44,592 nt of DNA. Origin: an uncultured Eubacteriales bacterium (lineage in GTDB: Bacteria > Bacillota > Clostridia > Christensenellales > Aristaeellaceae). The stretch is from contig CADBZH010000024.1 of NCBI GenBank assembly GCA_902799045.1, forward strand, positions 1 to 44,592. Reading direction: 5' to 3'. The notes beneath the pieces are model-generated. The model was not told the origin of the DNA and did not search any database. It was given only the letters and a program-made list of their open reading frames with translations. Below are positions 29,813-38,095 of the stretch, piece after piece (the stretch's first letter is position 1; each line of letters opens with the position of its first letter). A program made the position numbers and the translations under genes.

Positions 29813-31756
29813 GTGCGTTTGAAGCGCATCCTCTGCCTGCTGGCGCTCTGCGCGCTGGTGTTGACGGCCCTGCCCATCGCCGGGATGACGGCGGACGCGG
29901 CCGCGAAATACTACATAACCGTGGATACCACGAACCAGATCGTCACGGTGTACGTCAACGGCAATACCTCGGATTCGGGCGTCGTCCGGCAGATGATCTG
30001 CTCCACGGGCAAATCTTCCACGCCCACGCCGTCGGGCACGTTCTCGCTGCCCGGCAAGACCTACAGCACCGAGCGCACCGAGTGGTATTACTTCCCGGTG
30101 TACAACTGCTACGCGAAGTGGGCCACCCGCATCTACAAGGGCGTGCTGTTCCATTCGGTGCTGTACTCGTCCTCGAAGAGGGGCCCCACGAGCTCTTCCG
30201 TGAACGCGCTGGGCAGAAAGGCCAGCCACGGCTGCGTGCGCCTGCGCGTGGACGACGCGAAGTGGATCGCCCAGAACTGCCCCGCCGGCACCAAGTGCAA
30301 GGTGTTCGCCGCCGGCAGCACCAACACGGACCTGCGCAAGCGGCTGCTGAACAAGAGCTTCTCGCGCGACAACGAGACCTATGACCACTTCATGGGCCGC
30401 GCGGAGGGCACCACGCCTGCCCAGCCGGTGAAGATCAACCTCTCCCGCGGCAAGAAGGGGGCGCAGGTCACCCAGCTGCAGAACCAGCTGCGGGGCCTGG
30501 GCTACTATGGCGGCGCGGTGGACAGCAAGTTCGGCAAGGCCACCAAGACGGCGGTCTGCGCGTTCCAGGCGGCCATCGGCGTCAAGAAGACCGGCAAGGT
30601 GAACAACGCGCTGTGGGACCGCATCTTCGCCTCCAACGCCCCCACCAGCACGAGCTGCACCCTCGTGGAGGGCTGGCAGGGCCCGGCGGTGAAGGTGCTG
30701 CAGCAGGCCCTGGCGGACCTGAAGCTCTACGGCGGCGCCGTGGACGGCAGCTTCAAGGCCGATACCACCGCCGCGGTGAAGCTGTATCAGCAGGATTTCA
30801 ACCTGCCCGTCACCGGCAAGGCCGACACGGCGCTGCAGGACGCGGCCATCAAAAAGGCCGCCGAGGTGAAGGCGCAGTTCGGCGCCACGGCCTATGAGCT
30901 GCACACCAGCACCCGGAACGTCAGCATGGCGCGGGTGACAGCCAAGAAGTACACCAAGCTGCGCGCCAAGGGCAGCAAGAAGGGCAAGAGCCTGACGAAG
31001 CTGTACAAGAACGTCATCGTGAAGGTGCTCAGCGACAACGGCGCCTGGACGCAGGTGCAGTACAACAACCTGACCGGCTTTGCGGAGAAGCGCTATCTGG
31101 GCTTCTTCACCGGCACCGAGACCGTGGTGAGCTACGAGCCCGCGCCGACGCCCACGCCGTTCATCCCCACGCCGACGCCCGCGCCCACGGCGGTGCTGGC
31201 CCCGCCGGCCATTGAGGTGGCAGATGGCCTGGTGCTGGAGGAGACGCCGGAGCCGACGCCGATTCCCACGCCGACGCCTGCGCCGACACCGGAACTGACG
31301 CCTGCGCCGACACCGGAACTGACGCCTGTGCCGACGCTGGAACCCACGCCCGAGCCGACCGCCGAACCGACACCCGAGCCGACCGCTGAGCCGACCGCCG
31401 AACCCACGCCCGAGCCGACGCCGGTGCCGAAGTACGCGGTGACGGCTGTCGAAGGCGCGCGGCTGTTCGGCGCGGCGGACGCGGCGCTGGAGCCGCTGGC
31501 CGTGCTGCCGCAGGGGATCTGGCTGGAGGTCGTCGAAGCGGACGCGGGCTGGATCGTCGTCCAGTGGGACGGAGAAGCGGCCTGGCTGCCCGCCGGTGAG
31601 GCGGTCTTGACCGACGAGCTGCCCGAGGCGGAGCCGCCGGAGGCAACCGAGGAATTTGGCGAGGAGACGCCCGCGCCCAGCGAAGCGCCGGAGGACGAGG
31701 ACGGGAACGGGCTGATCCTGGAGACCGGAGAAATGAATTTCGGGGAGGAACCATAG
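29813..31756 (+). CDS. L,D-transpeptidase with wall-binding repeats and a PT-rich stalk
   Basis: 647 aa from GTG 29813 (RBS GGGGGG). Signal peptide 1-30. The YkuD domain is at 32-165, with catalytic H139-G-C141 in SHGCVRLRVDDAKW. Two peptidoglycan-binding type 1 repeats follow: 213-280 (RGKKGAQVTQLQNQLRGLGYYG …) and 287-360 (WQGPAVKVLQQALADLKLYGG …). An SH3-like domain is at about 370-435. A proline-threonine stalk (446-540, PTPTPAPTPELTPAPTPE-type repeats) leads to a second SH3-like unit (543-600) and an acidic tail. The enzyme makes 3-3 crosslinks or attaches proteins to the wall, outside the cell. The regulator gene at 31761 follows after 4 bp. Confidence 0.93.
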   Translation: MRLKRILCLLALCALVLTALPIAGMTADAAAKYYITVDTTNQIVTVYVNGNTSDSGVVRQMICSTGKSSTPTPSGTFSLPGKTYSTERTEWYYFPVYNCYAKWATRIYKGVLFHSVLYSSSKRGPTSSSVNALGRKASHGCVRLRVDDAKWIAQNCPAGTKCKVFAAGSTNTDLRKRLLNKSFSRDNETYDHFMGRAEGTTPAQPVKINLSRGKKGAQVTQLQNQLRGLGYYGGAVDSKFGKATKTAVCAFQAAIGVKKTGKVNNALWDRIFASNAPTSTSCTLVEGWQGPAVKVLQQALADLKLYGGAVDGSFKADTTAAVKLYQQDFNLPVTGKADTALQDAAIKKAAEVKAQFGATAYELHTSTRNVSMARVTAKKYTKLRAKGSKKGKSLTKLYKNVIVKVLSDNGAWTQVQYNNLTGFAEKRYLGFFTGTETVVSYEPAPTPTPFIPTPTPAPTAVLAPPAIEVADGLVLEETPEPTPIPTPTPAPTPELTPAPTPELTPVPTLEPTPEPTAEPTPEPTAEPTAEPTPEPTPVPKYAVTAVEGARLFGAADAALEPLAVLPQGIWLEVVEADAGWIVVQWDGEAAWLPAGEAVLTDELPEAEPPEATEEFGEETPAPSEAPEDEDGNGLILETGEMNFGEEP

Positions 31757-31760
31757 AGAC

Positions 31761-32462
31761 ATGAGCCGATTGGGCGATACCATCCGCAGCGCGCGCGTCA
31801 GGGCGAAGCTGACGGAGAAGGCGCTGGGCAAGAAGTGCGGCCTGGCGGAGAGCTTCATTCGCGACGTGGAATCGGGGCGGAGGATCGTCTCCGACGACCA
31901 GGCGCAGCGGATATTGAAGGTGCTGGGCGTGGCGAACCCCGTTTCCACGGAGCTGGAGGTGGCGGCGGAGCCGGAGGTGAAGCTGCGGCCCCGGCCCCGG
32001 GCCTACGTGCTGGACGCGAAGGAGCAGGAGGAGAACGCGCGCAAGGCCGTCGAGGAATCCTCGGACGCTTGGCTGGACGCGTTGAACGGCGTGGTGAAAC
32101 GGGTGCCGGTGATGTCGCCGGACGGCCTGGTGATCGACCACGTGCTCACGCCCATCGTGGGCGGCAAGATCGAGGGCGGCGCGCCGGACAAGGTGCTGTA
32201 CTATCGCGCGCCGGACGACAGCCTGCGGGGCTTTCGCGTCCACGCGGGCGACCTGCTGCTGGTGGTGCCCACCGCGAAGGCCGAGGACGGCGCGCTGATG
32301 CTGGTGGAGCACAGGGGCGAGCGCATGGTGCGCAAGCTGCTCAAGCTGGACGGCGGCCGCATCCAGATGCAGGCCTTTGACCATGAGTTCACCGCCGCCG
32401 TCGGCACCATCCAGGATGTGAAGGTGCTGGGCCGGTGCGTGAAGCTGATCCGGAGCCTGTAG
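31761..32462 (+). CDS. XRE helix-turn-helix protein with S24/LexA-like C-terminal domain
   Basis: 233 aa. N-terminal XRE domain (LGDTIRSARVRAKLTEKALGKKCGLAESFIRDVESGRRI, 4-42), a charged linker (65-105), and a C-terminal beta domain resembling S24: S154 in PDDSLRGFRVHAGDLLLVV and K192 in ERMVRKLLKL sit where the Ser-Lys dyad would be. Whether it self-cleaves is unknown; no Ala-Gly cleavage site is obvious. It begins 4 bp after the transpeptidase stop, so the pair is one operon; the protein may sense wall or DNA stress. Confidence 0.75.
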   Translation: MSRLGDTIRSARVRAKLTEKALGKKCGLAESFIRDVESGRRIVSDDQAQRILKVLGVANPVSTELEVAAEPEVKLRPRPRAYVLDAKEQEENARKAVEESSDAWLDALNGVVKRVPVMSPDGLVIDHVLTPIVGGKIEGGAPDKVLYYRAPDDSLRGFRVHAGDLLLVVPTAKAEDGALMLVEHRGERMVRKLLKLDGGRIQMQAFDHEFTAAVGTIQDVKVLGRCVKLIRSL

Positions 32463-32481
32463 AGGCGGGGAAAGGCCGAAG

Positions 32482-32531
32482 ACGGGGCTGCCTGAAAACG
32501 ACGCAAAGCGGTCGTTTTCAGGCAGCCCCGT
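32482..32531. terminator. Long bidirectional terminator
   Basis: Perfect 21-bp stem (32482-32502 / 32511-32531), loop GCAAAGCG, with AAAA and TTTT inside the arms, between convergent genes. Confidence 0.85.
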
Positions 32532-32554
32532 TGCATATCGGCGGGCAAAACCGC

Positions 32555-33922
32555 CTATGCCGCCACCTCGCAACCGCCGCCGCCGCGATTCTTGACGCGG
32601 TAGAGGGCGGCGTCGGCGGTTTCGAAGATGGTCTCGTAGGACCTGGATTCGCCGCCGTAGGCCGCGCCACAGCTGACGTGGGTGAGGGGGATCCCGTCGG
32701 AGGCCGCGGCCGCCAGCGCCTCGTTGATGCGCCCCACCTTGCCGCGCACCAGCTCCGCGTGGCTGGAATCGGTGTGCCCCATGATGACGGCGAATTCGTC
32801 GCCGCCGATGCGGCACACGTAGTCCTGGCTGCGGAAGCTGTCCCGGATGCTCTTGGCGACCTGCTTCAGCATGCGATCGCCCATCTCGTGGCCGTAGGTG
32901 TCGTTGACGGGCTTGAACTTGTCCACGTCAAACAGCAGCAGGCAGGAGGTGTCCCAGTCGGTGTTCTTCAGGATGAAGTCATAGCCGTTGCGGTTGTACA
33001 GGCCGGTGAGCGCGTCATGGGTGGCCTCGAAGGCCAGGTGCTCCTTCTGCTCGCGGTTGGACTCGTACATCAGGTTGTAGGTGCGGGCCAGGAACTGGAA
33101 TTCCTTGGAGCCCTTGACGGGGATCGGCTCGTCCGCGCGGATGTAGACCACGGCCCTCAGCAGCGGGCTGACCACCAGCAGCATCGTCACCACCAGCATC
33201 AAGAGCGTGACGCCGATGGCGGCCAGGATCAGCAGCCGCTGGCGGGACAGCACGTCGTTCAGGCCGTCGGCGGTGCGCGTCTGCTGCTGGCCGATGTCGT
33301 CCGCCAGGGTGGCAAGGCAGTTCAGCACGTTTTCGGTGATGACCTGCTTGCGCTGGTGATACACGTCGTCAAACACCTTCGACCGCGCCGTCTCCGCCTG
33401 TCGCTGCGGCGACAGCAGCGCGTCCTCCTCCGAGAGCTCCACCCGCTGGATGGCCTCGGGGAATTCGGTGTAGTCATAGCCGAAGGCCGTCACGGCCAGG
33501 CGCATGGCGTAGTATTCCCGGTCCATCAGGGCCACGGATTCGTCCATGGCCGCCTGCAGCGAGAGGAATGCGGGGGAATTGCCCAGGAAGGCGTGGATGT
33601 TCTCCAGCGCCGTCTCGCGCCGGCGCGCGACGTTCACCTCCTCGAAGTAGTTGTCCAGATAGTCGCGCTTGCCCGTCACCACGAAGCAGCGCGCCTGCTC
33701 CGTCAGATAGTCCGAGGCGATTTGAAGATCCTTGGCGTCGCGCTCCCATTGGATGTAGTTGTCCGTGTTTTCACGCATCCGGGTATAGCCGGTCTTGGCG
33801 GTGAACGTGGCGACCAGCAGGAGCACGGAGATCAGCAGCGTGACGCACGCGACGACCAGCTGGACGCTGCGTATCGAGATGCTGCGCCGATCCAGGCCGC
33901 CGGCCCTTTGCTTCGCTGCCAT
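32555..33922 (-). CDS. Membrane diguanylate cyclase (GGDEF intact)
   Basis: 455 aa from ATG 33922 (RBS AAGGGGG). Membrane helices at 18-40 and 230-251 flank a helical extracytoplasmic sensor of about 190 residues, similar to four-helix-bundle sensors. The GGDEF domain is 296-455: THDALTGLYNRNGYDF, FDVDKFKPVNDTYGHEMGD, RIGGDEFAVI (GGDEF 373-377). The inhibitory I-site RSQD (364-367) lies exactly five residues before GGDEF, so product feedback is expected. It makes c-di-GMP, opposing the EAL protein at 3211. Confidence 0.95.
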   Translation of the reverse strand: MAAKQRAGGLDRRSISIRSVQLVVACVTLLISVLLLVATFTAKTGYTRMRENTDNYIQWERDAKDLQIASDYLTEQARCFVVTGKRDYLDNYFEEVNVARRRETALENIHAFLGNSPAFLSLQAAMDESVALMDREYYAMRLAVTAFGYDYTEFPEAIQRVELSEEDALLSPQRQAETARSKVFDDVYHQRKQVITENVLNCLATLADDIGQQQTRTADGLNDVLSRQRLLILAAIGVTLLMLVVTMLLVVSPLLRAVVYIRADEPIPVKGSKEFQFLARTYNLMYESNREQKEHLAFEATHDALTGLYNRNGYDFILKNTDWDTSCLLLFDVDKFKPVNDTYGHEMGDRMLKQVAKSIRDSFRSQDYVCRIGGDEFAVIMGHTDSSHAELVRGKVGRINEALAAAASDGIPLTHVSCGAAYGGESRSYETIFETADAALYRVKNRGGGGCEVAA

Positions 33923-33972
33923 GCGAAAGCCCCCTTGTCCAGTAATCAAATACACTATTATTACTCTATAAT

Positions 33973-34001
33973 ATTATACCATGCCGCGTGTACAATGTCC
34001 A
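33973..34001 (-). promoter_or_regulatory. Promoter of the diguanylate cyclase gene
   Basis: Minus strand: -35 TGGACA (34001-33996), 17-bp spacer, -10 TATAAT (33978-33973). Confidence 0.75.
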
Positions 34002-34031
34002 TATGCCCCGGCCGGGAACGGCACTTTTCCC

Positions 34032-34060
34032 TTGCCCCGCGCGCATTTCTATGTTAAAAT
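34032..34060 (+). promoter_or_regulatory. Promoter of the sugar transporter gene
   Basis: -35 TTGCCC (34032-34037), 17-bp spacer, -10 TAAAAT (34055-34060), 39 bp before ATG 34100. Confidence 0.6.
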
Positions 34061-34099
34061 ATGTGTATTGATTATCAACACACAGGGGGAGAGGAAACC

Positions 34100-35467
34100 A
34101 TGAATCCCATCAAGAAGCTATCCACGGGCAAGGTCTGGTGCTTTGCGATCGGCCAGTTCGGCTGGTCGGTGCTGGCGGCGCTGATTTCCAGCTGGCTGGT
34201 GAATTACTACCAGCCGGACCTGGCCACCCAGCAGGCGGGCCAGCCCATCTTCATCCCGCAGGGCCTGGCGATCTTCGGCGTGCTGACGATCCTGGGTGCG
34301 ATCACCGCCTTCGGGCGCATTTTCGACGCCGTCACCGATCCGCTGATCGCCTCGATGTCAGACCGCTGCAAGAGCAAGGACGGCCGGCGCATTCCCTTCA
34401 TGCGACTGGCGGCGGTGCCCTTCGCGCTGGCCTGCATTTTCACGTTCTGGTCGCCGGTGAACGGCGAAAGCTGGTTGAACGCCGGCTTCCTGTTCGTGAT
34501 GCTGATGCTGTTCTACCTGTTCATGACGATGTATTGCACGCCCTACAACGCGCTGATCCCGGAGCTGGGCGCGGACCAGAAGACCCGCATGGCCATCTCC
34601 ACCTCCATCAGCTTCACCTACATCGCCGGCATGGCGATGGCGTATCTCGCGCCGGTGATCTGGGGCATGCTTCAGGGCATGGGGCTGGAGCGCGTGCTGG
34701 CGATCCGGCTCACCTTCACCGGCATGGCGGTGATCGGCATGATCTGCATGTTCGTGCCGGTGTTCACCATCCGGGAAAAGGACTACGTGGTGGCCGCGCC
34801 CAGCGAATCCACGGCCATCAAGTCGCTGACGGCCACCTTCCGGAACAAGGATTTCCGCGTGTTCGTGGCCAGCGACATCGCCTACTTCCTGGGCATCACG
34901 ATGTTCCAGACGGCGCTGCCCTTCTTCGTCACCAGCCTGCTCAAGCTGGAGGAGGGCATGAGCACGGTCTACTTCGTGCTGATGACGGCGCTGAGCGTGG
35001 TGTTCTACATCCCGATCAACAAGCTGACGCCGAAGTTCGGCAAGAAGAAGCTGATCCTGTTCGCGTTCGTCGTGTTCACCGTCAGCTTCGTCTACACGGC
35101 CTTCTTCGGAAGCGGCCTGCCGATTCCCCCGGCCGTGCAGGGCTACATCCTGTGCGTGGTGGCGGCCCCGGCCATGGCCATCTTCGGCATCCTGCCCCAG
35201 GCCGTGGTGGCGGATATCTCCGAGTGCGACGCGCTGGAGACCGGCGAGAACCGCAGCGGCATGTTCTTCGCGGCGCGTACCTTCGCCTTCAAGCTGGGCC
35301 AGTCCATCGCCATGCTGCTGGTGACGGCCTTCGCCACCATCGGCCAGGAGACCGGCGCGGGCTACCGCATCACGGCCATCGCCGCGGCCGCGGTCTGCGT
35401 CCTCGGCGGCGTGCTGTTCATGCTGTACAATGAAAAGAAGGTCTACGCGAGAATCCTGCGGAAATAA
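34100..35467 (+). CDS. GPH-family (MFS) sugar:cation symporter
   Basis: 455 aa from ATG 34100 (RBS GGGGAGAGG). Twelve membrane helices. GPH family signs: the N-terminal FAIGQFGWSVLAALISSWLVNYY, RIFDAVTDPLIASMSDRCKSKDGRRIPFM in the first cytoplasmic loop, TMYCTPYNALIPELGAD, and the second-half ADISECDALETGENRSGMFFAAR. These transporters bring in melibiose, xylosides, glucuronides or related glycosides with Na+ or H+. The substrate cannot be told; the GH127 glycosidase at 38096 would suit an arabinose-containing sugar. Confidence 0.9.
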   Translation: MNPIKKLSTGKVWCFAIGQFGWSVLAALISSWLVNYYQPDLATQQAGQPIFIPQGLAIFGVLTILGAITAFGRIFDAVTDPLIASMSDRCKSKDGRRIPFMRLAAVPFALACIFTFWSPVNGESWLNAGFLFVMLMLFYLFMTMYCTPYNALIPELGADQKTRMAISTSISFTYIAGMAMAYLAPVIWGMLQGMGLERVLAIRLTFTGMAVIGMICMFVPVFTIREKDYVVAAPSESTAIKSLTATFRNKDFRVFVASDIAYFLGITMFQTALPFFVTSLLKLEEGMSTVYFVLMTALSVVFYIPINKLTPKFGKKKLILFAFVVFTVSFVYTAFFGSGLPIPPAVQGYILCVVAAPAMAIFGILPQAVVADISECDALETGENRSGMFFAARTFAFKLGQSIAMLLVTAFATIGQETGAGYRITAIAAAAVCVLGGVLFMLYNEKKVYARILRK

Positions 35468-35483
35468 TGAAGGAGAGGGGGAG

Positions 35484-35540
35484 CGCCCAACTCCGCCCTA
35501 CTCCCTACTCCCTACTGCCTACTGCCTACTCCCTCTCATG
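35484..35540. repeat. Heptad repeats (CTCCCTA/CTGCCTA)
   Basis: Seven tandem heptads of the form C-T-[CG]-C-C-T-A, in the spacer between the transporter and hydrolase genes; the complement of the TAGGGAG heptads at 6792. Confidence 0.75.
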
Positions 35541-35555
35541 AAAGGAGAGCGTCGT

Positions 35556-36566
35556 ATGTCCAACCCCCGCCTCAACCCCGACGGGCTGGCGCTGTCGGAG
35601 CGCTATGCCGAGACGATGGACCGGGTCGTCGTGCCCCGCATCAACGCGTGGCGGAGCGACGAGACGGTCATGGGGGACGGCGGCCGCCCGCTGTTCACCA
35701 GCCGGTTTGACGCGGAATTGCCCGCGGGCACCGTGCTGATCGTGCACGGCTTCACCGAGAACGCGGACAAGTTCGCGGAGCTGATCCACTCGCTGATGAC
35801 CTGCGGCTTCAGCGTGCTGGCCTACGACCAGCGGGGCCACGGCCGGTCCTGGCGCGCGCCGGGGCTGGCGGAGAATTCCGTGACCCACGTGGACGACTTC
35901 AACGAATACGTGCGGGACATGGAGATCGTGGTGCAGCAGCGGCTGGCGGCGATGCCGAAGCCCTGGTTCCTGTTCGCCCATTCGATGGGCGGCGCGGTGT
36001 CCTCGCTGTTTCTGGAGCGGCACGGTGGCGTGTTCCGGCGGGTGGCGCTCTGCGCGCCGATGATCGCGCCGAACCTCAGCGGCCTGCCCCAGTGGGCGGC
36101 GCGGATGTTGTGCGGCGGGGCGGGGGCGCTGGGCGCGTCGAAGAAGCGCATCTTCGTCTCAAGGCCCTATTCCGGGCCGGAGGATTTCGACACCTCGGCC
36201 GCCTCCGGCAGGGAGCGCTTCAACTGGTACGACGCCGTGAAGGCTGCCAATCCCGCCTTCCACAACAACGGCCCCACCTACGGCTGGACCGCCGAGGCGC
36301 TGCGCGCCTCGCGGATGGTGCTGGAGGCGGGCGCGGTGGAGAAGATCGACGCCCCCGTGCGCCTCTACACCGCCGAGCGGGACGGCTCCGTGCTGCCCGG
36401 GCCGCAGAAGGCCTTTGCGGCGCGGCTGAAGAACGGCCAGCGCAAGCTCGTACATGGCGCGCGGCACGAGATCTATCGATCGCCGGACGACGTGCTGTTC
36501 CCCTGGTGGCACGAGATCCTGGAATACTATCGCGGCAACATCGACAACGACGGGAGCAACGGGTGA
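35556..36566 (+). CDS. Alpha/beta hydrolase, lysophospholipase-like
   Basis: 336 aa from ATG 35556 (RBS AAAGGAG; the frame upstream crosses heptad repeats). Oxyanion loop LIVHGFTENADKF (61-73), AYDQRGHGRS (89-98), and nucleophile S143 in FAHSMGGAVSS; the acid is probably in YTAERDGSVLPGPQ and the His in VHGARHEIYRS. This is the PldB/monoacylglycerol-lipase branch. No signal peptide, so it should act inside the cell on lysolipids or acylglycerols. Substrate not assignable. Confidence 0.88.
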   Translation: MSNPRLNPDGLALSERYAETMDRVVVPRINAWRSDETVMGDGGRPLFTSRFDAELPAGTVLIVHGFTENADKFAELIHSLMTCGFSVLAYDQRGHGRSWRAPGLAENSVTHVDDFNEYVRDMEIVVQQRLAAMPKPWFLFAHSMGGAVSSLFLERHGGVFRRVALCAPMIAPNLSGLPQWAARMLCGGAGALGASKKRIFVSRPYSGPEDFDTSAASGRERFNWYDAVKAANPAFHNNGPTYGWTAEALRASRMVLEAGAVEKIDAPVRLYTAERDGSVLPGPQKAFAARLKNGQRKLVHGARHEIYRSPDDVLFPWWHEILEYYRGNIDNDGSNG

Positions 36567-36589
36567 AGGGGCCGGATGGCCGGAACGAA

Positions 36590-36615
36590 AAAGGGACGCT
36601 GCATGGCGTCCCTTT
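36590..36615 (+). terminator. Hairpin after the hydrolase gene
   Basis: Stem AAAGGGACGC / GCGTCCCTTT (36590-36599, 36606-36615), loop TGCATG; little T-run after it. Confidence 0.65.
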
Positions 36616-36685
36616 GCCGTTCCCCTCATCCCGCGCCCTCATCCCCGGGCCCGTTGGTTAAATGTTTGGTTGCGGCCCAGAACCC

Positions 36686-36714
36686 TTGCGGGATGGGCGT
36701 TTTTCATTTATAAT
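36686..36714 (+). promoter_or_regulatory. Promoter of the THUMP methyltransferase gene
   Basis: -35 TTGCGG (36686-36691), 17-bp spacer, -10 TATAAT (36709-36714). Confidence 0.65.
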
Positions 36715-36773
36715 GGATTGTGGAACAATAGGGAAGCCTTTTGGTTTTCACAAGACGACGAGGTTGAATGGCG

Positions 36774-37955
36774 ATGAAGTGGATTGCGAGCGCGGCCTTC
36801 GGACTGGAGGGCATGACCGGCCGGGATTTGAAGCACCTGGGCATGCGGAGCGTGCGCGTGCTGGACGTGGGCGGCGCCGAGTTCGAGGGCGACTTTGCCG
36901 ACGCCTTCCGCGCGAACCTGTGGCTGCGCACCTGCGACCGGATCCTGCTGGTGATGACCCAGTTCCAGGCGCGCACCTACGAAGAGCTGTTTCAGGGCGT
37001 GAAGGCCGTGGCGTGGGAGAAGCTGCTCCCGGAGGACGCGGGCTTTCCCATCCGCGCCAAGTGCGTCAAGAGCCAGCTGATGAGCCCGTCGGACGTGCAG
37101 AAGATCGCCAAGCGCGCCATGGTGGAGCGGATGAAGGCCGCCTACGGCGCGGATTGGTTCAGCGAGACCGGCGCGCTGTTTCAGGTGGACGTATCCATCC
37201 GCAACGACGTGGTGACCGTGGCGCTGGACGCCTCCGGCGAGCCGCTGTCCAAGCGGGGCTATCGCACCTGGAACGGCGAGGCGCCCCTGCGGGAGACCCT
37301 GGCGGCGGCGCTGGTGCTGCAGAGCGGATGGCATCCCTGGCAGCCGCTGTACGATCCCTGCTGCGGCACGGGCACGATCCTGATCGAGGCGGCGTTCATC
37401 GCGCTGGGCCGCGCGCCGGGGCTGACGCGGAAATTCGCCATGGAGGCCTGGCCGTGCGTGCCGCATGAGGCGCTGGAGGCCATCCGCGCCGAGGCGAGGA
37501 AGAAGTTCGAGGAGGGCCTGAAGCGCCCTCTGTCGATCGCCGGCAGCGATATCAACCCCGAGGCCATCGAGCTGGCCACGCGCCACGTGAAGCAGGCGGG
37601 GCTGGCCGGGCGCATCGGCCTGGGCGTGAAGGACATGCGGGACGTGATGCCGGGGGCAGACCTTCTGCCGGGGGCAGACCTTCTGTCGGGAGCAGACCTA
37701 ATGCAGGGGGATGTGCCGAAGGGGGAGACGGGCGTGTTCATCGCCAACCCGCCCTACGGCGAGCGCCTGGACAACGCCCGCGCCGCCCACGCCGTGGCCC
37801 GACAGCTCGGGGCGCTGCAAAAGCGCTTTCCCGGCTGGAAGCTGTGCGCGTTCAGCGCCGACACGGGCTTCGAAAAGGAGTACGGCCGCCGCGCCACCCG
37901 CCGCCGCCGCTACTACAACGGCAGGATCGAGTGCGAATACCACATATTTGAGTGA
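36774..37955 (+). CDS. THUMP-domain class I RNA methyltransferase (RlmL/YpsC type)
   Basis: 393 aa from ATG 36774; an in-frame ATG at 36768 is only 4 nt from GAGG, whereas 36774 has 10 nt. The N-terminal ferredoxin-like/THUMP region (1-165) starts MKWIASAAFGLEGMTGRDLKHLG. The methyltransferase domain has the SAM motif LYDPCCGTGTILIEAAF and catalytic NPPYGERL. The family puts m2G on 23S rRNA or tRNA. Just before NPPYGERL there is a tandem 18-bp triplication giving three PGADLL-like repeats, not expected in the family and likely a surface loop. Confidence 0.9.
   Translation: MKWIASAAFGLEGMTGRDLKHLGMRSVRVLDVGGAEFEGDFADAFRANLWLRTCDRILLVMTQFQARTYEELFQGVKAVAWEKLLPEDAGFPIRAKCVKSQLMSPSDVQKIAKRAMVERMKAAYGADWFSETGALFQVDVSIRNDVVTVALDASGEPLSKRGYRTWNGEAPLRETLAAALVLQSGWHPWQPLYDPCCGTGTILIEAAFIALGRAPGLTRKFAMEAWPCVPHEALEAIRAEARKKFEEGLKRPLSIAGSDINPEAIELATRHVKQAGLAGRIGLGVKDMRDVMPGADLLPGADLLSGADLMQGDVPKGETGVFIANPPYGERLDNARAAHAVARQLGALQKRFPGWKLCAFSADTGFEKEYGRRATRRRRYYNGRIECEYHIFE
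37652..37705 (+). repeat. 18-bp tandem triplication inside the methyltransferase gene
   Basis: Units at 37652-37669, 37670-37687 and 37688-37705 (GGGGGCAGACCTTCTGCC and variants), in frame; units 1 and 2 differ at one base, unit 3 at a few more. Confidence 0.9.
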
Positions 37956-37956
37956 G

Positions 37957-38046
37957 GAGTGTGGAGAGCGGGGTTCAGATGGCTCGGGACAGGTCCTTCA
38001 GGCTGTCTCACTCCACACGCCACTCTCCAAGCTCCACACTTGGATC
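37957..38046. repeat. Inverted spacer element with GAGTGTGGAG-type repeats
   Basis: GTGAGGAGTGTGGAGAGCG at the left is mirrored by CACTCCACACGCCACTCTCC and AGCTCCACACTT at the right. Related in design to the heptad elements at 6792 and 8757. Confidence 0.6.
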
Positions 38047-38095
38047 GATAGAACGTTGCTAAAGAATTACCAACGCGACTGCAAGGAGTATCGTT

